Positions 1-7,836 of a DNA stretch of 64,000 nt are shown in pieces. Origin of the DNA: Deferrisoma camini S3R1. GTDB taxonomy: Bacteria > Desulfobacterota > Deferrisomatia > Deferrisomatales > Deferrisomataceae. Made by a program: the position numbers and the translations under genes. The stretch spans positions 562,501-626,500 of the forward strand of contig NZ_JAFN01000001.1 in the NCBI RefSeq assembly GCF_000526155.1, in the 5' to 3' direction. The notes beneath the pieces are model-generated. The model did no database searches, had not been told where the DNA came from, and saw only the letters and a program-made list of their open reading frames with translations. The stretch's first letter is position 1, and each line of letters opens with the position of its first letter.

Positions 1-98
1 GCCGATCGGTGCCTGGGGCCCCCGGGAGGACCGGCTGTTCCCCGGGCTCCGCCGGTCGGGAGGCGGAGAGTGAGCCCAAAAGGCTTTTCGCTTTCCAG

Positions 99-130
99 CC
101 TTCTAGCTTCCCAGCCTTCCAGCCTTTCAT
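99..130 (+). repeat. CCTnCnAG-type octamer array
   Basis: Four consecutive 8-bp units read CCTTCTAG, CTTCCCAG, CCTTCCAG and CCTTTCAT. The same octamer family recurs at 26934, 39643, 49238 and 56406. Here it is not next to the start of a known gene. Confidence 0.75.
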
Positions 131-169
131 ACCAAGTCGCGTTCAAAGCTATTGCCCCCCCTGCCCAGA

Positions 170-356
170 GGGGCAAGGGTCCTGTCGGAGAGCCGGGCGC
201 GGCCCCTTCGCTCGCCGCGCAGTGCCTCCGGCGTCTAGACTGCGAAAGGGTGCGGATTCCAACGGGTTGTCATGAAGCCAACTCCCCCGCCCCGTGCCTG
301 CGCGGCGAATCTCAATGCCTGGCTTCGCGCCCGGCCGGAGGCAGGTCCCTTGCCCC
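170..356 (-). repeat. Nested inverted-repeat element, copy 1
   Basis: This 187-bp element has ends GGGGCAAGGGTCCTG (170-184) and, reverse-complemented, GGGGCAAGGGACCTG (342-356). Inner arms also pair: a GCCGGGCGCG-type segment near each end, then TCGCCGCGCAG-type segments. On the minus strand it is nearly identical to 29129-29314. No open frame is carried, so it is a non-coding dispersed repeat. Confidence 0.85.
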
Positions 357-393
357 GCCCCCGGCTGGGAATCCTATGGATGGCAACTTGGTA

Positions 394-1620
394 TCAGAGG
401 TCCGTGAACTCACCAGCCTCCTCAGGGGTGTCCACGATGTGGCTGGGGGTCTCCTCGTCGGGGGCGCCGGGCAGGATGAGGTGGAGGAGCACACCCACGA
501 CGCCGCTCAGTCCGATCCCCCCCAGCTTGAACGCTCCGGCCTCCAACGTGACCCCGCCGATCCCCACGATGAGCACCACCGCCAGGATGGTGAGGTTTCG
601 GGTGGCGCTCAGGTTGGGCCGGGCCGACACGAGGGTGCGCACGCCCACGGCGGCGATCATCCCGAACAGGAGGATCAGGATCCCGCCCATGACCGGGGCG
701 GGCACGGTTTTCAGCAGCGCCCCCAGTTTGCCCACGAAGGCCAGCACCACCGCGGCGACGGCCGCGATGGCCATGAGATGGGGCTTGAACACCTTGATCA
801 ACGCGAGGGCACCGGTCACCTCCGAATAGGTGGTGTTGGGCGGGCCCCCGAACAGGGCCGCCACCGAGGTGGCCAACCCGTCCGAGAACATGGTCCGGTG
901 GATGCCCGGATCGATGTGGTAGTCCCGGCCGGCCACCTTGCCCACGGCGAAGATGTCGCCGATGTGCTCGATCATGGGAGCGATGGCCACCGGCAGCATG
1001 AACAGCATCGCCTCCCATCGGAACTCCGGGAGGGTGAAGGCGGGCACGGCGAACCAGGACGCCTCCCGCACCGGCGTGAAGTCCACGTGGCCCGTAAACA
1101 GGGCCGCCAGGTATCCCACCGCCGCCGCCACCAGGATGGGGATCAGGCCGAGCAGGCCCCGGCCCCAGACGGCCACCACGATGGCCGTGGTGAGGCTCAG
1201 GAGGGCGAGGAACCAGTTCTGCTTCGACATGTCCACGGCCACCGGCGCGAGCGCCAGCCCGATGTTCATGATGACCGGCCCCACCACCACGGACGGGAGG
1301 ACCCGGTCGATGAACTCCACCCCCTTCCACCGGATCACCTGGGACATGGCCATGTGCACGAACCCGGCCGCGAACAGACCGCCCAGGGCCACCGGGATGC
1401 CCCACTCCTTGGCCGCGATCTGGATCGGGGCGATGAACGCAAACGAGCTGGCCAGGAACACGGGAACCTTGCGCTGGGTGATGAAGTAGAAGATCAGCGT
1501 GCCCACGCCGGCCGTGAACAGGGCCACCGAGGGATCGAGCCCGGTGAGCAGGGGCACCAGGGTCAGGGCGCCGAACGCCACGAACAGCATCTGCACGCCG
1601 AGGATCAGGTCGCGGAGCAT
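394..1620 (-). CDS. uraA: Uracil permease (NCS2 family)
   Basis: A predicted inner-membrane uracil:proton symporter of 408 residues. The protein is hydrophobic throughout, with many transmembrane segments, and carries the NCS2 region FLASSFAFIAPIQ near residues 57-69. The longest frame would begin at 1683, but MLRDLILGVQ at 1620 is preceded by a GGGAGGAG ribosome-binding site. The gene lies 31 bp downstream of uracil phosphoribosyltransferase on the same strand, so the pair should import uracil and convert it to UMP. Length and partner are typical of UraA; a broader xanthine/uracil specificity is the main alternative. Confidence 0.9.
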   Translation of the reverse strand: MLRDLILGVQMLFVAFGALTLVPLLTGLDPSVALFTAGVGTLIFYFITQRKVPVFLASSFAFIAPIQIAAKEWGIPVALGGLFAAGFVHMAMSQVIRWKGVEFIDRVLPSVVVGPVIMNIGLALAPVAVDMSKQNWFLALLSLTTAIVVAVWGRGLLGLIPILVAAAVGYLAALFTGHVDFTPVREASWFAVPAFTLPEFRWEAMLFMLPVAIAPMIEHIGDIFAVGKVAGRDYHIDPGIHRTMFSDGLATSVAALFGGPPNTTYSEVTGALALIKVFKPHLMAIAAVAAVVLAFVGKLGALLKTVPAPVMGGILILLFGMIAAVGVRTLVSARPNLSATRNLTILAVVLIVGIGGVTLEAGAFKLGGIGLSGVVGVLLHLILPGAPDEETPSHIVDTPEEAGEFTDL

Positions 1621-1651
1621 CGATCTCCTCCCGAGCGAGAGTGTGGCCGTC

Positions 1652-2278
1652 CTACTTGGTCCCGAAGAGCCGGTCGCCCGCATCTCCCAGCCCCGGCAGG
1701 ATGTACCCCCGATCGTTGAGCCGTTCGTCCATGCTGGCCGCGAACACCTCCACGTCGGGGTGGCTGCGCTCCAGGTTCCGGATCCCCTCCGGGGCGGCCA
1801 CCAGGCAGATGGCCCGGATGTCGGCGCACCCGGCTTCCTTGAGCATGTCGATCGTGGCGATGAGGGAGTTGCCGGTGGCCAGCATGGGATCGAGGATCAC
1901 GGCGAGCCGCTGGGCCAGGTCCTGGGACAGCTTCCGGTAGTACCGGACCGGCTCCAGCGTGTCCTCGTTGCGGTAGAGCCCCACCACGTTGACCCGGGCC
2001 GCAGGGATGAGGTCGAGCACTCCCTGGAGCATGCCGATGCCGGCCCGCAGGATGGGCACCACCGCCACCTTCTTCCCCGAGAGCTTCTCCACCTCCACGG
2101 GCCCGGCCCACCCTTCCACGGTGATCCGCTCCATCTCCAGGTTCCGGAACGCCTCGTAGGTCAGCAGGTTCGTGATCTCCCGCGTGAGATCGCGGAACTT
2201 CGACGTGCTGGTGTCTGCCCGGCGCAGCAGCCCGAGCTTGTGGCGGACGAGGGGATGGTCGACGACGCGAAACGGCAT
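1652..2278 (-). CDS. upp: Uracil phosphoribosyltransferase
   Basis: Converts uracil and PRPP to UMP in the pyrimidine salvage pathway. The 208-residue length is that of the family. Visible signatures are [16 protein letters not shown] at the N-terminus, PILRAGIGM, the PRPP-binding loop DPMLATGNS and the C-terminal [14 protein letters not shown]. The ATG at 2278 follows AAGGAGG. It is the first gene of a upp-uraA operon, divergent from the HDOD gene. Confidence 0.97.
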   Translation of the reverse strand: MPFRVVDHPLVRHKLGLLRRADTSTSKFRDLTREITNLLTYEAFRNLEMERITVEGWAGPVEVEKLSGKKVAVVPILRAGIGMLQGVLDLIPAARVNVVGLYRNEDTLEPVRYYRKLSQDLAQRLAVILDPMLATGNSLIATIDMLKEAGCADIRAICLVAAPEGIRNLERSHPDVEVFAASMDERLNDRGYILPGLGDAGDRLFGTK

Positions 2279-2319
2279 GGAGTCCTCCTTGAAAGTCTCG
2301 GAGCGTTTGACCGCGGCAA

Positions 2320-2347
2320 ACTATCACAGCGGTTCCCGCCGAGCCAA
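2320..2347 (-). promoter_or_regulatory. Candidate sigma-70 promoter of upp-uraA
   Basis: On the minus strand a TTGGCT -35 (2342-2347) is followed after 16 bp by GATAGT (2320-2325) with an extended -10 TGT. It lies about 40 bp upstream of the upp ATG. Found by eye; the match is moderate. Confidence 0.4.
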
Positions 2348-2362
2348 GACCGGTGTGGCCGT

Positions 2363-2381
2363 GGGAATCGTAAAGATTCCC
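2363..2381. promoter_or_regulatory. Perfect inverted repeat between divergent upp and HDOD genes
   Basis: GGGAATC and GATTCCC flank a 5-bp GTAAA centre. The site lies upstream of the candidate upp promoter. It could be an operator for either divergent gene or a short hairpin; there is no direct evidence. Confidence 0.35.
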
Positions 2382-2434
2382 CTGGCCGGGGACGATCAAG
2401 AACCAAACAGGCTTTCCAAGATCGGGGGTGCGTT

Positions 2435-3415
2435 GTGTGGAACTGGGTCCGCAGGTTGCTCTTTGGCAGGCCGAGAGAGGTTCAGGGTGCCCGGGCCGGG
2501 CACGGGGGGGAGGCTCCTTGTGCCGGCCGGGACGGGCCGAACGAGAAACGGGACGCCGCAGGCGCGGGGTGGGACGCGGCCGAGGAAGGTGAGTTCCTGA
2601 CCCTGCTGGACGATCCGGGGGATGCCGTGGCCCTGGACGACCTGGGGCCGGACGACCGGCTGTTCCTTTCGGGGGTGTTGCGGCTGGTGCGCGAACGGAA
2701 GCTCGAGATCCCGGTGCTTCCCCAGGCCGCCATCGAGGTGTCGCGGCTTCTCGCCCAGGGCGATCCTCCGATCGGCCGCTACGTGGAGGTGCTGGAAAAG
2801 GATCCCGGCCTGAGCGTGGAGGTCCTGCGCACCGCCAACTCGGCGTTCTACGGATTCCGCCGCCCGGCCAAGGGGCTGCGGGAGGCGGTGGTCCGGCTGG
2901 GGTTGCACCCCGTGAGGGGGCTCCTGGTGATGGCCCACCTCCGGTCACGGGTGCTGCGGGGTGGGCCGTTCCAGGAGCAGGCGGGATGGCTGAACGACCT
3001 CTCCCTGGCCCTGGCCCGGGTGTTCCGAACGCTGGCCCCTGATCTGGGAATGGACCCGGACGAGGCCTCCACCCGGGGGTTGCTGTTCCATGTGGAGCAC
3101 TTCGTGATCCTGGGGGCCCTGGGCGCGATCCAGACCGCAGCGCGTCGTCCCCTGAACCCCTCGAATCGCGCCCTGGCCGAGGCGTTCCGCCGGTGCGGCA
3201 CCACGGTGCGGGAGCTGGCGGCGGCCGCATGGAAGCTGCCGGTGCTCCGGCCCGATCCGGACCTGGACCTGCGGCTCCGGGCGGTACGCCGCGCGGTGGT
3301 GCGGTCCTGGCTGGGGCAGCCCGGAGGGGAGGTGCCCGGGGTGGACCCCGCCCGGCTCTCCGAGGCGCTGGCCAGAACCGCCCGCCCGGCCGGCGCCGAG
3401 GCCGCTACCGGGTAG
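2435..3415 (+). CDS. HDOD domain-containing protein
   Basis: A predicted cytoplasmic signalling protein of 326 residues. The HDOD core spans about residues 75-190: it starts at LEIPVLPQAAIEVSRLL and contains KDPGLSVEVLRTANSAFYGF, the family's hallmark Asp-Pro-x-Leu and Ala-Asn-Ser motifs. The HD catalytic residues of phosphodiesterases are absent, as is usual for HDOD. The first 50 residues are low-complexity and basic. The GTG at 2435 is chosen because the upstream open frame has no family similarity; the start is uncertain. The 3' end overlaps the convergent agmatinase gene by 11 bp. Confidence 0.75.
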   Translation: MWNWVRRLLFGRPREVQGARAGHGGEAPCAGRDGPNEKRDAAGAGWDAAEEGEFLTLLDDPGDAVALDDLGPDDRLFLSGVLRLVRERKLEIPVLPQAAIEVSRLLAQGDPPIGRYVEVLEKDPGLSVEVLRTANSAFYGFRRPAKGLREAVVRLGLHPVRGLLVMAHLRSRVLRGGPFQEQAGWLNDLSLALARVFRTLAPDLGMDPDEASTRGLLFHVEHFVILGALGAIQTAARRPLNPSNRALAEAFRRCGTTVRELAAAAWKLPVLRPDPDLDLRLRAVRRAVVRSWLGQPGGEVPGVDPARLSEALARTARPAGAEAATG

Positions 3416-4250
3416 CGCCCATCAGCACCAGAATCTCCCGGGCCACCTTGGCCGCCACCACCGCGCTCGCGCCCGTGGGGTCCCACCCGGGCGAGAGCTC
3501 CACCACGTCCGCCCCCACCACCGTCCGCCCGGTGTCCGCGATCTCCCGGAGGCAGTTCTCGAACTCCCGGTAGCCGAGCCCCCCGGGCTCCGGCGTACCG
3601 GTGCCGGGGACCACGGAGGGGTCGAACACGTCCAGATCCACGGTGAGGTAGATCGGACCCGTCGTGCGCGACAACGCGTCCCGCACCCCTTGCCGGGTCG
3701 CCGGCCCCAGGGTGCCGTGGGTCCGCATCCAGCGGAACTCCTCGCGGGTGCCGGAGCGGATGCCGATCTGGACGAGCCGCTCCGCCGGCACCGAGTCGAG
3801 GCACCGGCGCACCGCACAGGCGTGGGATCGCGGGTCGCCCAGGTACTCCTCCCGGAGGTCGGCGTGGGCGTCGAAGTGCACCAGGACCAGACCCGGGTGG
3901 CGCCGAGCGTGGGCCCGGACCAGGGGGGGCGTGATCGAGTGCTCTCCGCCCAGGGCCAGGATCCGGTGCCCCCCGGCCAAGAGCCGTTCGGCAGCCTGCT
4001 CGATCAGACCCCACGGGTCCAGGGGGGGCAGGTCCAGGTCGCCCAGGTCGGCCACCAGCGATCCGTCGAGTTCCGCGTCCAGGGCCGGGGAGTAGGTCTC
4101 GAGCACCCACGACGCCTCCCGGATCGCGGCCGGGCCGAAGCGGGCGCCGGGCCGGAACGAGCAGGTACCGTCGAACGGCAGGCCCAGAAGCGAAAAGGGC
4201 GCGCCGGGCGCGCCCTCACACTCCAGGAATCCCCGGGGTCTCAGGTTCAT
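3405..4250 (-). CDS. speB: Agmatinase (ureohydrolase family)
   Basis: Predicted to hydrolyse agmatine to putrescine and urea, using two Mn ions in the cytoplasm. The 281-residue protein has the ureohydrolase metal motifs in order: GGEHSIT (about residue 117), HFDAHADLR (about 140) and DLDVFDPSVVPGTGTPEPGG (about 210). Arginase is the alternative, but the adjoining arginine decarboxylase makes agmatinase the logical call. Its ATG overlaps the spermidine synthase stop as ATGA, so the two are translationally coupled. It is the last gene of the polyamine operon. Confidence 0.93.
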   Translation of the reverse strand: MNLRPRGFLECEGAPGAPFSLLGLPFDGTCSFRPGARFGPAAIREASWVLETYSPALDAELDGSLVADLGDLDLPPLDPWGLIEQAAERLLAGGHRILALGGEHSITPPLVRAHARRHPGLVLVHFDAHADLREEYLGDPRSHACAVRRCLDSVPAERLVQIGIRSGTREEFRWMRTHGTLGPATRQGVRDALSRTTGPIYLTVDLDVFDPSVVPGTGTPEPGGLGYREFENCLREIADTGRTVVGADVVELSPGWDPTGASAVVAAKVAREILVLMGATR

Positions 4251-5098
4251 GCCCGGAGTGCCTCCTCGAAGTACGTGGGAAGCACGAACGAGGCCGTGTG
4301 GATCCGCGGGTTGTAGTACTGGAATCCGCCGGACACGGCAGCCACCCGTTTGGGATCGGGGCCTGCCATGGGATCCGGTCCCTTGCTCCCGAACCCGAAC
4401 GCCCAGAACCCGCCGGGGTAGGTGGGCACCGACGCGGTGTAGGGTCGGGCGATGGGGAACGAGGCGGCCAGGTTCCCGAGGATGTCGCGGATGTCGGGCG
4501 CATCGAAGAACGGCGACCCGATCTGGGCGCTCAGAACGCCGTCCTCCCGCAGGGCCCGGTGGCAGTCGGCGTAGAAGGATTCGCTGAACAGGCCCAGGGC
4601 CGGCCCGATGGGGTCGGTGGAGTCCACGATCACGGCGTCGTACTCCGCGGTCTTGCCCTTCACGAACTCGATGCCGTCGGCGTAATGGATGGTGAGACGC
4701 GGGTCGTCCAGGGCGCAAGTGAGGGCGGGGAAGTGCTCCTTGCACACCTCCACCACCTTTTCGTCCAGCTCCACCATCTCGACCCGCTCCACCGTGGGGT
4801 GGCGCAGCACCTCCCGGGCGCTGCCCCCGTCGCCCCCGCCGATGATCAGGACCGAGCGGGGGTTGGGGTGGGTGAACAGGGGGATGTGGATGAGCATGTC
4901 GTGGTAGATGAACTCGTCCTTCTCGGTGAGCATGAAGATGCCGTCCAGGAGGAGCACCTTGCCCAGCAGGGCGGTCTCCACCACGTCGATCTTCTGGTAA
5001 CGACTTCGGCCGGAGTAAGGATAACCGGTCACCCGGACCCCCACGGCGTAGCCGTCCCGATGGACTTCCCGGAACCACAGGTCGAAAGGCTGGTTCAT
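4247..5098 (-). CDS. speE: Spermidine synthase (polyamine aminopropyltransferase)
   Basis: Transfers an aminopropyl group from decarboxylated SAM to putrescine. The 283-residue protein has the SAM-like Rossmann motif IIGGGDGGSAREVLRH (about residues 83-98) and the catalytic VDSTDPIGPA (about 158-167), with an N-terminal beta domain before them. The start at 5098 overlaps the stop of the upstream decarboxylase gene as ATGA. A longer frame upstream is only the shadow of that gene. Both of its substrates are made by operon neighbours: putrescine through arginine decarboxylase and agmatinase, and decarboxylated SAM by SpeD. Confidence 0.96.
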   Translation of the reverse strand: MNQPFDLWFREVHRDGYAVGVRVTGYPYSGRSRYQKIDVVETALLGKVLLLDGIFMLTEKDEFIYHDMLIHIPLFTHPNPRSVLIIGGGDGGSAREVLRHPTVERVEMVELDEKVVEVCKEHFPALTCALDDPRLTIHYADGIEFVKGKTAEYDAVIVDSTDPIGPALGLFSESFYADCHRALREDGVLSAQIGSPFFDAPDIRDILGNLAASFPIARPYTASVPTYPGGFWAFGFGSKGPDPMAGPDPKRVAAVSGGFQYYNPRIHTASFVLPTYFEEALRA

Positions 5099-5571
5099 TG
5101 GCTCTTCTCCCATAGCACGACGCCGGCGAATGCGGCGCCCTTGTTCTCCACCTTGTGTTCCGCCTCGGCGGTGTGAATCTCCCGCACCGCGACCCCCCGG
5201 GCCCGCATGCCCTCCTCGGCCATCCTCACCACGATCTCCCGGCTGATGTCGGCCCGGCCGTAGGCCGAGTACTCCATGATCAGACCGGGTCTCCCCTCGT
5301 CCTCCGGCACGGCCACGGCCACCGCGGCCGAGATGATCTCTCCGGGCACCGAGCAGGTGATCGCGGCGTAGGCCACCGGCACCAGGGCTCCGGCGGGCAG
5401 GGGCACCGGGGCGGTGGGCCGGCACCCCGGGGGCAGGATGCTCGAGATCTTCACCAGGTTGGTGTTTCCCACTCCGGCTCGGAGGAGGGCGGCGTCGAAG
5501 GCGTTGAGCTCCATGTATCCCTCGGCGTCGCCCGCCACGAGAAAGTAGTGGGTGGGGGTGCGGATCAGCAC
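5095..5571 (-). CDS. pdaD: Pyruvoyl-dependent arginine decarboxylase
   Basis: Predicted to decarboxylate arginine to agmatine. This is the pyruvoyl type found in archaea, chlamydiae and some bacteria, not the PLP-dependent SpeA. The 158-residue protein carries the self-cleavage segment KISSILPPG (about residues 40-48); cleavage between the two serines would make the pyruvoyl group. Further family blocks are LVPVAYA, PGEIISAAVAVAVP, LIMEY, EHKVENKGAAFAGVVLW. The GTG at 5571 is chosen because the family N-terminus begins there, though its ribosome site is weak (GGGA). It starts 5 bp after the SpeD stop. Confidence 0.93.
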   Translation of the reverse strand: MLIRTPTHYFLVAGDAEGYMELNAFDAALLRAGVGNTNLVKISSILPPGCRPTAPVPLPAGALVPVAYAAITCSVPGEIISAAVAVAVPEDEGRPGLIMEYSAYGRADISREIVVRMAEEGMRARGVAVREIHTAEAEHKVENKGAAFAGVVLWEKSQ

Positions 5572-5576
5572 GGTCC

Positions 5577-5972
5577 CTACACCGCCACGGCGACCGGTTT
5601 GTGGCGAAGGGGGCCGTCCACGTCCAACACGCCCCGCGGCACCTCGCGGGTCTCGGTGCGTTCGGCGCCGAGATTCTCGGCCAGGTAGTGGTGGGCCGTC
5701 CACGGGTTGACGGAGTCCCCACAGGTGAACAGGTCCACCGCGGCATAGCCGTACTCGGGCCAGGTGTGGATGGCCAGATGGCTCTCGGAGATCACCACCA
5801 CTCCGCTGACCCCGTGGGGGCTGAACCGGTGGAACACGCTCTGGACGATGGTGGCGCCGCTCACCACCGCCGCCTCTTTCATCAGCCGTTCCACCCGCTC
5901 GGGGTCGTTGAGGACCTCCGGGTCGCAGCCGTAGTACTCGCCCAGGATGTGCCGGCCAAGGTTTTGGACCAA
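5577..5972 (-). CDS. speD: S-adenosylmethionine decarboxylase proenzyme (SpeH class)
   Basis: Makes decarboxylated SAM, the aminopropyl donor for spermidine. The 131-residue protein has the class 1B signature [27 protein letters not shown]. The Ser after Glu in SES is the cleavage and pyruvoyl site; the His and the Cys of FTCG are the processing and catalytic residues. A TTG start at 5972 is preferred because AGGAGG lies 8 bp upstream. The longer frame would start inside that site. It lies 28 bp after the regulator gene, inside one operon. Confidence 0.95.
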   Translation of the reverse strand: MVQNLGRHILGEYYGCDPEVLNDPERVERLMKEAAVVSGATIVQSVFHRFSPHGVSGVVVISESHLAIHTWPEYGYAAVDLFTCGDSVNPWTAHHYLAENLGAERTETREVPRGVLDVDGPLRHKPVAVAV

Positions 5973-6000
5973 CGTACTCACCTCCTCGCCCAAGGACGGA

Positions 6001-6546
6001 TCAAAAGCTCGGGGGGCTGGCCACCCACAAAACCGTGACGGGCCGTTTCCCGGAGTTCTTCAGCCAGTGCCTCCGGTCGGCCGGGTAGTAGAAACAGTCG
6101 CCCTTCCGGGCCCGGTGCACCCGATCCCCCAGGTGGAGGTCCACCTGTCCGGCGAGCACGAACCCGAACTCCTCCCCTTCGTGGCCGCCGATCGGTTCGG
6201 TGGATGCGCCGGGTTCCAGTTCGACCAACACCGGCTCCATGAGGTGCCGGTGGGCCCGGGGGATCAGGAAGCTCAGCAGGAACCCCGGCTCGGACTCCCC
6301 GGACGGCACGCGCTCCTCCCGCCGGAACACCACCGGGTCCTCACGGTCCCCGTCCTCCCGGAAGAACTCCCCGAGCGTCACCCCCAAGGCGTTCAGGATG
6401 TCCTCCAGCGTGGCGATCGAAGGGGACGTGGCATCGTTTTCCAGCTGAGAGATGAACCCCTTGGTCAGGTCGGCCCGATTTGCCAGGTCCTCCTGGGTGA
6501 GGCCGGCCTGGAGCCGAAGTCTGCGAAGTCTCTTCCCAATCTTCAA
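6001..6546 (-). CDS. HTH-cupin transcriptional regulator of the polyamine operon
   Basis: A 181-residue regulator with an N-terminal XRE helix-turn-helix (residues 3-58, [20 protein letters not shown]) and a C-terminal cupin (about 105-178, with [15 protein letters not shown]). This PuuR-like architecture is often linked to polyamine genes and senses a small ligand through the cupin. It leads the five-gene operon. Tandem palindromes just upstream suggest it represses itself and the operon. The TTG at 6546 follows GGAAGG by 6 bp. A polyamine ligand is inferred from context only. Confidence 0.9.
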   Translation of the reverse strand: MKIGKRLRRLRLQAGLTQEDLANRADLTKGFISQLENDATSPSIATLEDILNALGVTLGEFFREDGDREDPVVFRREERVPSGESEPGFLLSFLIPRAHRHLMEPVLVELEPGASTEPIGGHEGEEFGFVLAGQVDLHLGDRVHRARKGDCFYYPADRRHWLKNSGKRPVTVLWVASPPSF

Positions 6547-6562
6547 AGCGGACCTTCCAGAC

Positions 6563-6615
6563 GTTTAGAATGTCTAAACCTTGGGTTCGTTTACGAAGCC
6601 TAAACCCAAGGTTTA
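6563..6615. promoter_or_regulatory. Tandem operator palindromes of the polyamine operon
   Basis: Two sites share the pattern GTTTA-N7-TAAAC: 6563-6579 and 6589-6605, offset by 26 bp. A third GTTTA half-site is at 6611-6615. An overlapping 13-bp perfect inverted repeat pairs TAAACCTTGGGTT (6575-6587) with 6603-6615. The array lies between the candidate -10 and the regulator start, which suits a repressor blocking transcription. Confidence 0.75.
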
Positions 6616-6628
6616 TCACGGGGGCGCC

Positions 6629-6657
6629 TACATACCGGAGTCACCCCAGGGAGTCAA
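6629..6657 (-). promoter_or_regulatory. Candidate sigma-70 promoter of the polyamine operon
   Basis: On the minus strand TTGACT (6652-6657) is followed after 17 bp by TATGTA (6629-6634). Transcription would start near 6622, just before the operator palindromes. Confidence 0.5.
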
Positions 6658-6682
6658 GCGCTTTTTTCGGGAGGGCGAAAAT

Positions 6683-6711
6683 TTGACACGACGCCCCCCG
6701 AAGACTATGTA
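6683..6711 (+). promoter_or_regulatory. Candidate sigma-70 promoter of the glucosaminidase gene
   Basis: TTGACA (6683-6688) is followed after 17 bp by TATGTA (6706-6711), pointing at the gene starting at 6799. The -35 is consensus, the -10 weak. It is divergent from the polyamine operon promoter, which has the same -10. Confidence 0.45.
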
Positions 6712-6798
6712 GAAGCGCTGTACCACTCTCCACGCGGCCGCGGGCCGCGTGGCCCCACGAACCCGAGGGCCCCGGGCCCCTGGGGGAGGAGAATGACC

Positions 6799-7836
6799 AT
6801 GGAGTCGGGTGATGCCCAACCTCCGAGTCCCTTGTTTTCACTTCGCGCGTTCCTGAAGACCTCGGTAGCCGTTCTCGGCCTGCTTCCCCTGCTCGTCTCG
6901 CTTTCGCCTCCGGACCGGGCGCGGCCGGACCCGGCAACAGGGTCCGGCCCCGCATCGGAAGGGGGGCTGGTCCTGTTCCGTCCCGCCTCCGCCCAGGAGC
7001 TGGCAGCGGTGTTGGATCGGGTGTGGGCCGAGGTCGGGGATGGAGGGGTGCCCAACGTGGCCCCCGCCACCCTGCCTCCGGGGCTGGACCGGTTCCCGGT
7101 GTCCCGGCGAAAACAGGTGTTCGTCCGGGCCGTGGTGCCCCACGTGGTGGCGGCGAACGAGCGGATTCGAGCCCAGCGCGATTCCCTGGAGGCGATCGCC
7201 CGGAATCTAGAGCGTGGTGGTCGCACATCGGAGGTGGACCTCCTGTTCCTGCTCGATCTGGCCCGGCGGTATCGGGTGAAGGTCGATCCCGCGGGGGTGC
7301 GGGCCGACCCCCGGGCCGTGCTCGATGCGCTCTTGAAGAGGGTGGATGTGGTGCCGGTGCCCCTCGCCGTGGCCCAGGCCGCCCTGGAGTCGGCATGGGG
7401 TACCTCGCGGTTCGCGCTGGAGGGTAACTCGCTGTTCGGCCAGTGGGTGTTCCGGGGGGGCGCCGGTATGGCGCCCCGCGACCGTCCGGCCGGGGCCCGG
7501 TACGCCGTGGCGGCGTTCCCGGGCCTGGCCGAGGCCGTGGACGGATACCTCCGAAACCTGAACACCCTGTGGGCCTACGAGGAGTTCCGCCGGTTGCGGG
7601 CCAGGGCCCGCGCCGAAGGCCGCCGGCCGGACCCGCGGGAGTTGGCCTGGGGGCTCCTGCCCTACTCGGTGAGAAGGGAGGCGTACGTGCAGGAGGTGCT
7701 GGACGTGATGCGCCAGAACCGCCTGGGGCGGTATCAGGGGGTGCGGCTCGTTCGTCTGGCCCCCGAACGGATCGAGGCGGCCCTGGGCGGCATCCGCTTG
7801 GCCTCCGGCCGGGAAGCGGCGGCCCCGGACGCATGA
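6799..7836 (+). CDS. Bax-like glucosaminidase domain protein
   Basis: A predicted exported peptidoglycan N-acetylglucosaminidase of 345 residues. A hydrophobic segment (about residues 19-35, VAVLGLLPLLVSL) acts as a signal or anchor. The glucosaminidase domain (about 170-310) has VAQAALESAWGTSRFALEGNSLFGQW, where the Glu of ALESAWG is the expected catalytic residue. This resembles E. coli Bax. The ATG at 6799 is preferred over 6793 because GGAGGAG lies 7 bp upstream of it. Its stop overlaps the next gene's start as ATGA, linking it to a polysaccharide deacetylase and so to envelope remodelling. Confidence 0.85.
   Translation: MESGDAQPPSPLFSLRAFLKTSVAVLGLLPLLVSLSPPDRARPDPATGSGPASEGGLVLFRPASAQELAAVLDRVWAEVGDGGVPNVAPATLPPGLDRFPVSRRKQVFVRAVVPHVVAANERIRAQRDSLEAIARNLERGGRTSEVDLLFLLDLARRYRVKVDPAGVRADPRAVLDALLKRVDVVPVPLAVAQAALESAWGTSRFALEGNSLFGQWVFRGGAGMAPRDRPAGARYAVAAFPGLAEAVDGYLRNLNTLWAYEEFRRLRARARAEGRRPDPRELAWGLLPYSVRREAYVQEVLDVMRQNRLGRYQGVRLVRLAPERIEAALGGIRLASGREAAAPDA

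Larger units (their letters stand above)
1..393. other. Intergenic spacer with repeat modules, no gene resolved
   Basis: No convincing coding sequence is seen. Short open frames here have no recognisable protein features. The spacer holds an octamer array (99-130) and one copy of the nested inverted-repeat element (170-356), and it ends at the stop codon of the uracil permease gene. The first 60 bases could be the tail of a neighbouring gene, but nothing identifies one. Confidence 0.6.

Noticed and set aside
9-1719. Open frames across the first 400 bases, one continuing antisense through uraA
   Set aside because: Products are arginine- and proline-rich with no family features, and they cover the octamer and nested repeat modules.
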